The notes under the pieces: generated by a model
Told to the model about the DNA's origin: nothing
Seen by the model: only the letters and a program-made list of their open reading frames with translations
Databases searched by the model: none
Origin: Micromonospora sp. NBC_00389
Lineage (GTDB): Bacteria; Actinomycetota; Actinomycetes; Mycobacteriales; Micromonosporaceae
Direction: 5' to 3'
Length of the DNA: 64,000 bases
Assembly (NCBI RefSeq): GCF_036059255.1
Contig: NZ_CP107947.1
Coordinates: 1,922,001 to 1,986,000, forward strand
In this document: positions 52,924 through 60,900 of the stretch, one piece after another
How positions within the stretch are numbered: position 1 is the first letter of the stretch
Layout: each line of letters starts with the position of its first letter
Translations under genes and position numbers: made by a program

Positions 52924-53229
52924 ATGGAGACACTGCGCGGGCTCTCCGCCCGGCTGGACGAGGCGAGCGCCACGCTCACCGCCCTGTCCCGCACGGTCAC
53001 CGCCAGCGATCCGGCCCAGACCGCGTTCGGCGCCGACGCCCCCGGCCGGCCCGGTGAGATCGGCCGCGCGCTGCACCGGCAGTGGACCGTCGCCACCGAC
53101 GACCGGTCCCGCGAGGCGCGGGCCGCCGCCGGCCGGCTGGCCGCCGCCGCAGCAGCCGTACGCGAGGCCGCCGACCGCTACGGCGAGGTCGACCGGGCCG
53201 CCCGCCGCCGGATCACCGGAGAGCCGTGA
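52924..53229 (+). CDS. EspC-like small helical protein (ESX type)
   Basis: This is a 101-residue, all-helical protein that starts one base after the YbaB-type stop (TGAGATG). It shows a long heptad pattern (LRGLSARLDEASATLTALS, later AAGRLAAAAAAVREAADRYGEVD), a loop with DPAQTAFGADAPG, and a C-terminal tail AARRRITGEP. Size and layout match EspC/WXG-related ESX substrates, but no clear WXG or YxxxD/E signal is present except RYGEVD near the end. The next gene overlaps its stop (TGATG). Secretion is an inference. Confidence 0.7.
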   Translation: METLRGLSARLDEASATLTALSRTVTASDPAQTAFGADAPGRPGEIGRALHRQWTVATDDRSREARAAAGRLAAAAAAVREAADRYGEVDRAARRRITGEP

Positions 53230-53909
53230 TGGACCCGTTGGACCGGCTCGCCGAGCCCGGCCTGGACCTGCTGCGCCGGGTGGACACTCTGCTCGCCGCC
53301 GGTGTCCCCGAGGGACACCGGGTCTGGCCGCTGCTACGCCGGATGCAGGTGCTCCCCGGCGACGCGGTCCGCGGCTTCCTCGACCTCCACCCGGCGCCGC
53401 TCGCCGGCGCCGGGCGCGCGGTGCGCCGGCTGGTCCGGGGCTACGACGACGTCTCCGCCGCGCTCACCGACCCGGTGCTCTGGTCCGGCCCGGCCGCCTC
53501 GGCGTACGGGCAGGAGCGGGCCGCGCTGCTGCGCCACCTCGACGAGGGGCCGGAGAGCCTGGTCGGGCGTCTGGAGTCCACCGCCGGGTACGCCGACGCG
53601 CTCGCCGACTGGGTCGAGGGCAGCCGCCTCGCCCTGGCCCGGACGCTGGCCGACGTGCTCCGCTCGGCCGAGGCGGTCAGCGTGGTCGCCGCCACCGCGA
53701 CCGGCGCACCGCCCCGGCACGGGCCGGTCGGGCCCGGGGTGGCCGACGCGGCCGAGATCGCCGCGCGGGTGCTGGCGGTGCTCTGCGTCGCGTACGACGG
53801 TGCGGAGACGCTGCTGCGCCAGTGGGCGCCGAGCTTGGCCGAGTCCGCCTGGCGGCCGTCGACAGACGGTCGGCCCCACTACGGTCAGCCCACCCGGGTC
53901 GGCTGGTAG
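53229..53909 (+). CDS. WXG-like helical protein
   Basis: This is a 226-residue protein that starts in the stop of the EspC-like gene. Between two long helices lies VLWSGPAASAYGQERAALL (about residues 80-98), a W-S-G turn as in WXG100 proteins, followed by ESLVGRLESTAGYADALADWVEGSR. The C-terminal third is helical (VADAAEIAARVLAVLCVAY) and ends with a short basic tail. It may be a partner or substrate carrier of type VII secretion. No toxin domain follows, so the cassette looks like a chaperone/partner set without its usual cargo. About 300 bases without a gene separate it from ricT. Confidence 0.75.
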   Translation: MDPLDRLAEPGLDLLRRVDTLLAAGVPEGHRVWPLLRRMQVLPGDAVRGFLDLHPAPLAGAGRAVRRLVRGYDDVSAALTDPVLWSGPAASAYGQERAALLRHLDEGPESLVGRLESTAGYADALADWVEGSRLALARTLADVLRSAEAVSVVAATATGAPPRHGPVGPGVADAAEIAARVLAVLCVAYDGAETLLRQWAPSLAESAWRPSTDGRPHYGQPTRVGW

Positions 53910-54208
53910 CCGGGCCACCAGGCCCCGGACAGGCCACGACGTCGCTCGCGGGCACCTGGCCTGAGCCGGCACCGGCGGCGACGCCGTGGTCTTCCCCCTG
54001 CACCCCCCGCAGGTCTGCCTCCACTCAACGCCGCCCGGACGCGTTTGTCCCCTGCCCTGGCCCGGATTCAACCGTCCGGGCGAGGTGCAACGGCACGACG
54101 GGGTGGCCCGGCAATCGGTCAAGTCGACGGTCATGGATGGCAGCGGGGCGTAGTTGGTTGGCGACGGCCGGCGCGCGCTTCACCGGTGATCCGTCGTAGG
54201 GTGGGGAC
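53910..54208. other. Gene-free interval between the WXG-like cassette and ricT
   Basis: A 299-base stretch with no supported gene. Peptides in its frames are low-complexity Pro/Arg. It may be the scar of a lost cassette gene and contains the ricT promoter. Confidence 0.45.
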
Positions 54209-55045
54209 ATGGGCATGCTCTGTGCGGTCAGCTTCAACCGGTACGGGCGCCTCTACTACCTCGACCCCGGTGAGTTGCGCCCGCAGGTCGGCGACAAGGT
54301 GCTGGTGCCCACCGACGACGGGCCCGAGGTGGCCGAGTGCGTCTGGGCCGCCCAGTGGGTGACGGAGGAGACCGACGGCTTTCCCCAGCTGGTGGGGCTG
54401 GCCGGCGACGACGACCTGCACCGGGACGAGACGCTGCGCCGGCGCAAGGCCGAGGCCAAGGTGGCCGCGAAGCGGCTGATCCGCGCGCACGGCCTACCGA
54501 TGAAGGTGGTGGCCGTCGACCACGTGCTCGGCTCCACCGACGGCGGCGGCGAGCGCAGCACCGTCTACTTCACCGCCCCGCACCGGGTGGACTTCCGATC
54601 CCTGGTCCGCGACCTGGGCGCCACCCTGCACTGTCGGGTCGAGCTACGGCAGCTCTCCGCACGGGATTCGGCGCGGGTGCAGGGCGGCATCGGTTCGTGC
54701 GGCCGGGACCTGTGCTGCGCCACGTTCCTCACCGACTTCGAGCCGGTGACCATCCGGATGGCCAAGGACCAGGACCTGCCGCTGAACCCGCTGCGCATCT
54801 CCGGCGCCTGTGGCCGGCTGATGTGCTGCCTGAAGTACGAGCATCCTCTGTACGCCGATAGCAGCAATTACCCGACGTCCGGTCAGCGGGTCGAGACACC
54901 AGAGGGTCAGGCGAAGGTCGTGTCCCGGCACCCCCCGAGCGAGACGGTCACCGTCCGGCAGCTCTCCGACGGAGCCCTCAAACGGTGCGCCCTGTCCGAT
55001 GTCTGCGGATCGCGCCGCGCCTACGAGGACCAGTCTTCGACGTAG
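54209..55045 (+). CDS. ricT: PSP1 C-terminal domain protein (RicT/YaaT-like)
   Basis: This is a 278-residue protein that begins MGMLCAVSFNRYGRLYYLDPG. The PSP1 core is VYFTAPHRVDFRSLVRDLGATLHCRVELRQLSARDSA. The two cysteine motifs CGRDLCCATF (about residue 170) and CGRLMCCLKYEHP (about residue 204) are those that hold iron-sulfur clusters in Bacillus RicT. In Bacillus, RicT with RicA and RicF stimulates RNase Y cleavage of mRNA. Actinobacteria lack the other two, so the partner is unknown. Its position after holB is a widely conserved arrangement. Confidence 0.93.
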   Translation: MGMLCAVSFNRYGRLYYLDPGELRPQVGDKVLVPTDDGPEVAECVWAAQWVTEETDGFPQLVGLAGDDDLHRDETLRRRKAEAKVAAKRLIRAHGLPMKVVAVDHVLGSTDGGGERSTVYFTAPHRVDFRSLVRDLGATLHCRVELRQLSARDSARVQGGIGSCGRDLCCATFLTDFEPVTIRMAKDQDLPLNPLRISGACGRLMCCLKYEHPLYADSSNYPTSGQRVETPEGQAKVVSRHPPSETVTVRQLSDGALKRCALSDVCGSRRAYEDQSST

Positions 55046-55262
55046 CGCACAAGTTCGGGCAGCGAGCCCGGCCAGTGCGGTCGCGCAGCCGGGGCGGCGA
55101 GCGAGCGCCCGGCAGGGAGGTATGACCCTTGGGTCAGGCCGTCCCTAGTCCTCGCCCCCGCCACCTGCTCACGTACGGTGACGAGTCGCGCAGCCAGGAC
55201 CTCGCGGATCGCGGCATGTCCGGATGACCGTTCGCAGGGGCGGACATCTGATTATCGAGGCA

Positions 55263-56030
55263 CTACTGCTCGCAGCGCCGACGCGCGAGATGGACGATGA
55301 TGTCGGCGGCAATCTCGACCGTCTCAGGCAGGACCTGCATGATCCGGCTATATACCTGCTCTTGCTCCGAGATCGGCAATTCGAGATAAGCCGAGATGGT
55401 CGAGAGATGGCCAACGTAGTCGCGAGTACTCATCGTCAAGCGCCGCTCGATCACGGACTGCTGAACATCGGCGAACCACTCAGACCGTTGGAGCTCCGTA
55501 CCCGGCCACTGCATGTCATGCCCCGGAGGCGTCCCATCTGGAGACGGAACCTCGTCGCTCTCCAAGAACGGGGCCCGGGCCGCGCGAGCAGCTTCCTCCA
55601 CAGCCGGGTCAGCCAGCTGGACTGGTCCACCGAACGAGGCAAACACGCCACCCGGCTCCAGCAGCGCGGCCATGCGCGACCACCGACCCTCCGGGTTCGT
55701 CCAATGCAGCGCCGCTGCCGCATAAACCAGCCCGTAGCTCTCGCCCGGTCGCAAGTCCTCGAACGCGGCTTGCACGGTCTTGACGTCTGCTCGTACGTGC
55801 TTACGCAGCTCGGCGAGCATGGCCCCGTCAGGCTCGGTCGCGGTGACCGTGACCCCCCGTTGAGCGAACAGACGGGTTGCTTTGCCTGTCCCAGCGCCAA
55901 TCTCGAGGGCAGTCCGAACCGGCTGACCCGCGTACGTCATCACCATGTCGAAAAGCCCCACGGGATACCCCGGCCGGAACCGTTCGTATGCTTCCGCCAT
56001 CACTCCGAAGCTCAGCGCACGACCAGACAT
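55263..56030 (-). CDS. SAM-dependent methyltransferase
   Basis: This is a 255-residue class I methyltransferase from ATG at 56030 (MSGRALSFGVMAEAYERFRPGYP). The SAM motif is ALEIGAGTGKATRLFAQRG (about residue 41), with the acidic loop VTATEPDGAMLAEL. YGLVYAAAALHWTNPEGR (motif II/III region) and LLEPGGVFASFGGP follow. The substrate is unknown. The frame stays open upstream through a fragment of another gene (see 56076-56150), so a fusion start further up is formally possible, but MSGRAL is the family's usual beginning. It looks like a later arrival between ricT and the metallophosphoesterase. Confidence 0.85.
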   Translation of the reverse strand: MSGRALSFGVMAEAYERFRPGYPVGLFDMVMTYAGQPVRTALEIGAGTGKATRLFAQRGVTVTATEPDGAMLAELRKHVRADVKTVQAAFEDLRPGESYGLVYAAAALHWTNPEGRWSRMAALLEPGGVFASFGGPVQLADPAVEEAARAARAPFLESDEVPSPDGTPPGHDMQWPGTELQRSEWFADVQQSVIERRLTMSTRDYVGHLSTISAYLELPISEQEQVYSRIMQVLPETVEIAADIIVHLARRRCEQ

Positions 56031-56075
56031 GCCGAGCATCCTGACACGATCTGCGCCCTCAATCCCCGGTCTTTT

Positions 56076-56150
56076 CGCGCCAGCGGCCACCCCGACGACG
56101 AGCAGGATCACGCCCAGGGCGAGGCGCTCGACGCGCTCGGATCGGCTCAT
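56076..56150 (-). pseudogene. 5' fragment of a DUF2637-type membrane protein gene
   Basis: From ATG at 56150, the 25-residue run MSRSERVERLALGVILLVVG continuing with VAAGA matches the start of DUF2637/SpdA-like membrane proteins as I remember them. The family pattern then stops and an unrelated link (AKRPGIEGADRV) leads into the methyltransferase frame. The rest of the gene seems to have been replaced. Recognition rests on a short segment. Confidence 0.4.
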
Positions 56151-56290
56151 GCCGCACCTCCGAGAGCCTCGCTGCGGCAGGGCCCGCAGTTGTGGGCAGG
56201 GGAGCCCCGGTGCTTCGGGCACTGGTCGCCCGCCACGGGTAGAGCGGCACCCCGCCGCTTGGGTACGCGGGTACGTCGGTCGGCTTGCTC
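56147..56290 (-). other. Possible small Cys-rich protein end overlapping the DUF2637 start
   Basis: A frame ending in TGA at 56147-56149 (ATGA overlap with the next start) reads QCPKHRGSPAHNCGPCRSEA near its C-terminus, a CxxH...CxxC pattern that could bind zinc. No start codon was established. The overlap suggests it once formed an operon with the truncated DUF2637 gene. Confidence 0.35.
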
Positions 56291-56512
56291 CTCGGAAGGA
56301 ATCGACGCCAGTCCCGTGCGTGCTGGGGTGGTCGGCCACAGCGTCCCCCGCGACGCGGTGACGGTCCGGCTGGACGCCGACGGCTCCCGCTGCTCCTGCT
56401 CCCGCGCCTCCGTCTGCGCCCCCCGCCAAGCCCACGACCAGCACTACACCCCCTAACCCTCCACCGGTCCTGCCGCCCTCGCCCGCCCCCGCCCTCTCCC
56501 CGCCCGGTGATC

Positions 56513-56559
56513 ATGAAGTTGTTGCCCGGCGGACCGGCGTGTCGCAGCAATAACTTCAT
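56513..56559. repeat. Inverted repeat of the ATGAAGTT(G/A)TTGC type
   Basis: ATGAAGTTGTTGC (56513-56525) pairs with GCAATAACTTCAT (56547-56559), one mismatch, across 21 bases. It lies 22 bases beyond the metallophosphoesterase stop and could act as its terminator. The sequence is far AT-richer than its surroundings. I recall similar intergenic palindromes in Micromonospora. Confidence 0.6.
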
Positions 56560-56581
56560 GGTCAACGGCTGCGACGGGGCC

Positions 56582-58345
56582 TTAGGGCAAGGTGACGGGG
56601 GGTTCGGCCAGGCGGGCGGTCAGGGGGGTCTTCGGGGCCAGCCAGCTGGCGGTGGGGGTCTCGTCGGGGTTGGGTTGCCAGTCACGGGCGACCCGGTCGA
56701 CCGCGATCGGGTAGATGGTCAGCGTGCCGTCCGGGTCGATGCGCAGCCGGAGGAACGACTTGGAGTCCTCAATGCCCTGACCGGCGAAGAGTTCGTTGAC
56801 GTTCACCCCGAACGACGCCGCCACCAGCAGGTACGCCGCCAACAGTTGGCTGGCCACCAGGCCGATCACCGGACCGTAGAGCACCGCCGCGGCGACCAGA
56901 GGCAGCGGCCATGGCCAGTCGTAGAACGGCAGTGCCAACCAGACCCACGCGCCGGCGGCAGCCAGCCCGACGTGCGCCAGGCCGTGGGTGACGCCGAGAA
57001 TCCAGTGCCGCGCGTGCCGCTTGCCGCTGGCGCTGGGCGGCTTGGCGAACAGGGCCGCCGCCAGCACCGTCACGAGCAGCATCACCACCAGCGGGACGCT
57101 GAACAGCCGTTGCTCGGTGGTGTCCGCCCAGTTCGCCGCCGCGCCCGCCATGGCCAGCATCAGCAGTGTGTGCAGGGTGCCGAGCAGGGTGGTGAAGCCG
57201 GGATTGCGGAACGGCAGTCGGGTGAAGATGCCCCAGCCGTAGCGGCGGGAGCGGGCCGCGTCCGGATAGCGGGCCACCAGGTCGTACGGCTGGGTGCGGC
57301 TGGCCCGGCGGGCCAGGGTGTCCCGAGGCGGTACCTCGATACGCTCCGCCAGCTTGTGGGTGGGGTAGAGGTACGCGCCGCCGCCGCCGCACGTGATCAG
57401 TTGCCGGTCCGGCCCGGCGTAGCGGGCGTAGTGGTGCAGGTCGCCCGAGAGCAGCAGCCGGACCCGTGCCCCGGTCGGGTCGATGATCGTCCGGATGAAG
57501 TAGTCGATCGAGTCGTACGCCGTCGGTTGGTCGACGGCCTTGACCCAGGTCGGCGCCGGCGCCGCGATGATCACCTTCGACTCCGGGCCGAGCCGCCGGG
57601 CCACCTCGTCGAAGTAGGCCAGCTGCGGGTCGTCCAGGTACGAGCCGGACTGGTCGTCCACGCCGAGCAGCCACCAGCCTGCCGGCAGCTCCACGGCGAA
57701 GTACGACCGCGACTGCCCGGTGCCCCAGCCGCCGAAGTGTCGGTCTCGGGAGCGGACGAACAGCCGCAGGAAGGCGGTCAGGCCGTCGTACCAGTCGTGG
57801 TTGCCCGGCACCGCGTAGAGAGTGGGCCGCTCCGGCGGGGTCCCCGGCAGCGCGGCCTGGTAGGGGCCCTTGCACCGGTTCTCGTACTCCTCGTAGGCCG
57901 CCGACGGGTACACCTGATCGCCGCCCATCATCAGGGTCTGCGCCCGGGGCAGCCGGTGCCCGTCCACGGTCAGCTCCTGCTGTGCCAGCAGGTAGGCGAC
58001 CGAGTAGGTGGCGTTGAAGCCGTCACCCAGGTCGGCCACGTAGTCGAGCCAGAGCCCGCCATCCGGCCCGACCTGGCGGAAGATGTCGTCGCCGAAAGCG
58101 TTCTGCAGCTCGCGCTTGTCCAGGTACGCCCCGAACAGCACCGCCAGCAGCGTCCGGATGCCGGTGCTGATCAGCAGGAACGGGGCCAGCCACGGCACCG
58201 GCTTGCGTGGGGTGAAACCCAGCTCCAGCGGGTCCGTGGTGCGCGGGCGGTGGGCGGCCCGCTCCCCGGCCGGCGCACCGTCGGGACGTCCGTCCGCCGG
58301 GTCCTGCTGGTCGGGGTCGTCGAGGGGGGCGTGATCGTCGCTCAC
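56582..58345 (-). CDS. Membrane-anchored metallophosphoesterase
   Basis: This is a 587-residue protein from GTG at 58345 (VSDDHAPLDD). A helix near WLAPFLLISTGIRTLLAVLFG (about residues 50-75) precedes the calcineurin-like domain with YVADLGDGFNAT (D-x-GD), MMGGDQVYPS, the key AVPGNHDWYDGL (about residue 180) and LSGDLHHYARY (about residue 300). The usual first DxH is changed to DLGD. Four more membrane helices follow (FTTLLGTLHTLLMLAMAG, LVVMLLVTVLAAALFA and two later). The substrate is unknown; it may be a nucleotide or phospholipid-linked phosphate at the membrane. It lies upstream of tRNA-Thr on the other strand. Confidence 0.88.
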   Translation of the reverse strand: MSDDHAPLDDPDQQDPADGRPDGAPAGERAAHRPRTTDPLELGFTPRKPVPWLAPFLLISTGIRTLLAVLFGAYLDKRELQNAFGDDIFRQVGPDGGLWLDYVADLGDGFNATYSVAYLLAQQELTVDGHRLPRAQTLMMGGDQVYPSAAYEEYENRCKGPYQAALPGTPPERPTLYAVPGNHDWYDGLTAFLRLFVRSRDRHFGGWGTGQSRSYFAVELPAGWWLLGVDDQSGSYLDDPQLAYFDEVARRLGPESKVIIAAPAPTWVKAVDQPTAYDSIDYFIRTIIDPTGARVRLLLSGDLHHYARYAGPDRQLITCGGGGAYLYPTHKLAERIEVPPRDTLARRASRTQPYDLVARYPDAARSRRYGWGIFTRLPFRNPGFTTLLGTLHTLLMLAMAGAAANWADTTEQRLFSVPLVVMLLVTVLAAALFAKPPSASGKRHARHWILGVTHGLAHVGLAAAGAWVWLALPFYDWPWPLPLVAAAVLYGPVIGLVASQLLAAYLLVAASFGVNVNELFAGQGIEDSKSFLRLRIDPDGTLTIYPIAVDRVARDWQPNPDETPTASWLAPKTPLTARLAEPPVTLP

Positions 58346-58489
58346 CCGCCGCAGCGTAGTCCCGACCTCGATGATCCGCCGTCCGGTAAGCGTCCAGATG
58401 GCAGCCGGTGTCCGGTTGGAGGCACCGCACTCGGTGGGGGTATCCCGTTCGGTTGGTGGCCGTGCGGTGCCGTACACTTGCTGATCGTT

Positions 58490-58566
58490 GCCGCCTTAGC
58501 TCAGTCGGCTAGAGCGACGCACTCGTAATGCGTAGGTCGACGGTTCGATTCCGTCAGGCGGCTCCA
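58490..58566 (+). tRNA. tRNA-Thr (anticodon CGT)
   Basis: The cloverleaf is complete. The acceptor stem is GCCGCCT/AGGCGGC, the D arm contains AGCTCAGTCGGCTAGAGC, and the anticodon loop CTCGTAA carries CGT at 58524-58526. The T arm is GACGGTTCGATTCCGTC, the discriminator is T, and the CCA is encoded. Its 3' half is the attachment site of the element that follows. Confidence 0.97.
58524..58564. repeat. attL: 3' half of tRNA-Thr
   Basis: These 41 bases, from the anticodon to the start of CCA, are repeated without change at 60797-60837. An exact copy of a tRNA 3' end is the usual mark of site-specific integration by a tyrosine recombinase. Confidence 0.9.
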
Positions 58567-58570
58567 CAGA

Positions 58571-58617
58571 AAGGCCCAGGTCAACGGCTAGTTCGCCGAT
58601 CATGACCTGGGCCTTTT
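58571..58617 (+). terminator. Terminator after tRNA-Thr
   Basis: A perfect 13-bp stem (58571-58583 with 58603-58615) followed by TTTT. A related but distinct hairpin lies just after attR at 60844. Confidence 0.85.
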
Positions 58618-58660
58618 GCTTGCCGCCGAGTGGCCGAGCAGCCAAGCGAGCAGCCAAGCT

Positions 58661-58861
58661 TCACTCACCCCCCGACCACAGCGCCCCCTCCAGGCGCGAC
58701 GCGGCTTCACGCGCAATCTCAGGCGCGACATGGGCGTAGATGTTGAGGGTCACGCTGATCTGCGAATGGCCGAGGATCTCCATGACCACGCGGGCGGGCA
58801 CGCCCTGGGCGAGGAGGACGCTGGCCGCTGTGTGGCGGAGGTCGTGCAACCGCAGTAAGAG
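58661..58861 (-). pseudogene. C-terminal remnant of a tyrosine integrase
   Basis: The last about 66 residues of a phage-type integrase: LRLHDLRHTAASVLLAQG with the HxxR pair, then VMEILGHSQISVTLNIYAHV with the GH and nucleophile Tyr, ending in EGALWSGGE. The N-terminal arm-binding domain and the first catalytic Arg and Lys are missing. Upstream, other frames hold scraps of a different small protein (EVQGRWWNGIVRHEAL and ending SLS). The position next to attL is where the integrase of a tRNA-integrated element is expected. Confidence 0.85.
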
Positions 58862-59230
58862 ACCACCCGCGATCAGGCTGCCTCCAGCTCCACGCCCGCT
58901 GCTACGACAGCGAACGGGTGAAGGTCTCCCACCTCCACTCGATCGATAGCGCCTCGTGGCGCACGATGCCGTTCCACCAGCGGCCCTGCACCTCCACCAG
59001 TTCACTCTAGTCGAACAGACGTTCGACCCAGCTTGCGGCCGGCAGGTTGGCGCTCCAATTTCTGTCCAGACCCTCGGGTCACGGCGCCTGGGCAGGCGGG
59101 GAGCAACGACCGGCGCTTGGTTAGGCCTCTGAGTGGCGATCTGGCGCATCGTCTTGTCGGCACCGGTGGGCGCGGCGGCGTGGTACGACTGCTTCAACAC
59201 CAGTACAAAGCTGACAGAACGGGCGAGCCG

Positions 59231-60421
59231 ATGACGACGAGCAGGGCGGGCGAGCTGCTACGGAGGCCCGGGGATCCGCAGCGGGCGACGTTCCTGGAAC
59301 TGTTCTTCGACCTGGCGTTGATCTTCGCGCTCATGCAGCTCTCGCGCGGGCTGATCGAGAATCTCGCGTGGAGCGGCGCCTTGCAGACGGTGGTGCTGCT
59401 GCTGGCCGTGTGGTGGGTCTGGTTCACCACGGCGGCGATCACCGACAGGTTCGACCCGCAACGACCGGCGATACAGCTGCTGGTCATCGCGACCCTGGTC
59501 GGTAGCCTCGTGATGGGCGCCGCGCTGACCGAGGCATTCCGCGATACAGGCCTGATCTTCGCAGGCGCGACCGTCGTCATCCACATCGGCCGCGGCCTCT
59601 TCCTCCTGATCGCCCTGCGTGGCCACGAGATGCGGCGCACCGTCGGGCGTTTACTGTTCTGGTCCGGTGTGTCCGCGGTGCCGTGGATCGCGGGGGCGCT
59701 CGCGCACGGTACGACGCGTGGGGCGCTGTGGACACTCGCGGTGGCCGTGCAATACGCCGCATACGCGCTCGGTTTCCCCACGCCGGGGCTGGGCCGCGCG
59801 CCCAGGTCGGAGTTGCCGAACGTGGCCGAGCACCTGGCCGAGCGCTACCGGCAGTTCTTCATCATCGCGCTCGGCGAGTTGATCCTGATCACCGGACTGG
59901 CGTTTAATCGCAGCGGCTTCGCGGCTGACCGGAGCGCGGCGTTCGTGGTGTCGATCGCCACCACCGTGCTGCTGTGGCGGATCTACATCTACCGCGCCGG
60001 AGAGTTGCTCTCCGCAGCCATCGCAGCGGCCGCTGACCCGGCCCGCCTTGCCCGATCGGCGTCAATCGCCCACCTGGTCATGGTGGCCGGTATCGTCGTC
60101 ACCGCCGCCGGCAACGAACTCGTCATCGCCCACCCGTTCGGGCACACACAGCCGGCCTGGATCGCCGTCATCCTCGGCGGACCCGCGCTATTCCTGGCCG
60201 GGCGTGCCCGCTTCGAATACGCGGTCTTCGGCCGCGTCTCTCGGGATCGGCCGATCGGGCTGCTCGTGCTGGCCGCCCTGACACCGGCGATGCTCCACGT
60301 GCCGCCGCTCCTGGTCGCCCTCGCCGCCACCGCAGTCCTAGCCGGGATCGCCATCTCCGACACCACCCGGGCCCGAGGACACCCACCCGAGCAACCGTCG
60401 CCACCAGGCGCACCATCGTGA
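59231..60421 (+). CDS. Low temperature requirement protein A (LtrA) family membrane protein
   Basis: This is a 396-residue integral membrane protein from ATG at 59231. It begins with RATFLELFFDLALIFALMQLS, the FxELFFDLxxVF signature of LtrA proteins, and ends with a charged Pro/Arg tail. About ten membrane helices are visible, including VWWVWFTTAAITDRFDP and the conserved HLAERYRQFFIIALGELILITG. The family was named for a Listeria gene needed at low temperature. Its biochemical function is unknown. It is the only intact gene of the tRNA-Thr element and probably its retained cargo. Confidence 0.9.
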   Translation: MTTSRAGELLRRPGDPQRATFLELFFDLALIFALMQLSRGLIENLAWSGALQTVVLLLAVWWVWFTTAAITDRFDPQRPAIQLLVIATLVGSLVMGAALTEAFRDTGLIFAGATVVIHIGRGLFLLIALRGHEMRRTVGRLLFWSGVSAVPWIAGALAHGTTRGALWTLAVAVQYAAYALGFPTPGLGRAPRSELPNVAEHLAERYRQFFIIALGELILITGLAFNRSGFAADRSAAFVVSIATTVLLWRIYIYRAGELLSAAIAAAADPARLARSASIAHLVMVAGIVVTAAGNELVIAHPFGHTQPAWIAVILGGPALFLAGRARFEYAVFGRVSRDRPIGLLVLAALTPAMLHVPPLLVALAATAVLAGIAISDTTRARGHPPEQPSPPGAPS

Positions 60422-60585
60422 CAGGTCGCGGGCAGCTACCTCCGGCCCGATCCACACAGAATCCCGGCCGGCCGCCGGCATGTCAGCCGCAGGCATGTCG
60501 GGCGCCTGCTGTCTAGTCGGGCACCGGCTCTAAAACTGACGGACATCGTTGACACCCGGGTCGTCCGGCGACTACAGAGACCATC

Positions 60586-60801
60586 TATGTCTACCCCTCA
60601 CCCTCCCTCGATCGTGAGGCCAAGCGGCGCCTCGCGATCATCCGCCACGTCGAAGAGGTCAGCGGCAACGTCGCGCTGACCTGCCGGTACTACGGGATCA
60701 GCCGGCAGGCGTACTACATCTGGTACCGCCGCTACCAGGCCGAAGGCGTCGACGGGCTACGCAGCCGATCCAAGCGGCCCAAGACCAGCCCCAACGCGTA
60801 A
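60586..60801 (+). pseudogene. Start of an IS481-type transposase, cut at attR
   Basis: The frame reads LDREAKRRLAIIRHVEEVSG, then LTCRYYGISRQAYYIWYRRY and DGLRSRSKRPKTSPNA. This is the helix-turn-helix and linker of an IS481-family transposase. No start codon is found in frame, and the stop is formed by the first bases of the attR repeat (GCG-TAA), where the family would continue into its DDE domain. So both ends are lost, and the right cut coincides with the attachment site. Confidence 0.75.
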
Positions 60802-60837
60802 TGCGTAGGTCGACGGTTCGATTCCGTCAGGCGGCTC
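60797..60837. repeat. attR: copy of the tRNA-Thr 3' half
   Basis: Identical over 41 bases to 58524-58564. It is followed by GGTACC and a 12-bp perfect hairpin (60844-60855 with 60859-60870), which is probably the original terminator of tRNA-Thr before integration. Confidence 0.9.
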
Positions 60838-60843
60838 GGTACC

Positions 60844-60870
60844 GAAGCCCAGGTCATCGACCTGGGCTTC
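60844..60870 (+). terminator. Hairpin after attR
   Basis: GAAGCCCAGGTC pairs perfectly with GACCTGGGCTTC across ATC. It shares the CCAGGTC core with the terminator after the tRNA, consistent with one being the chromosomal and the other the element version. It also lies 30 bases past the stop of the opposing reductase gene and could serve that gene. Confidence 0.7.
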
Positions 60871-60900
60871 GCCATTTCACCACTTACCGGTGGCGGACCC

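Larger units (their letters stand above)
58524..60837. mobile_element. Decayed integrated element at tRNA-Thr
   Basis: This 2.3-kb segment lies between exact 41-bp repeats of the tRNA-Thr 3' half. It contains the end of a tyrosine recombinase gene next to attL, small broken frames, an intact LtrA-type membrane protein gene, and a transposase start cut off at attR. No replication or transfer genes remain. It looks like the shrunken remains of an integrative element that kept only its cargo. Confidence 0.85.

Noticed and set aside
58890..59010. Minus-strand peptide EVQGRWWNGIVRHEALSIEW ending SLS
   Set aside because: It looks like the end of a small real protein, but it has no start and is surrounded by broken frames, so it is mentioned only as a scrap of the tRNA-Thr element.
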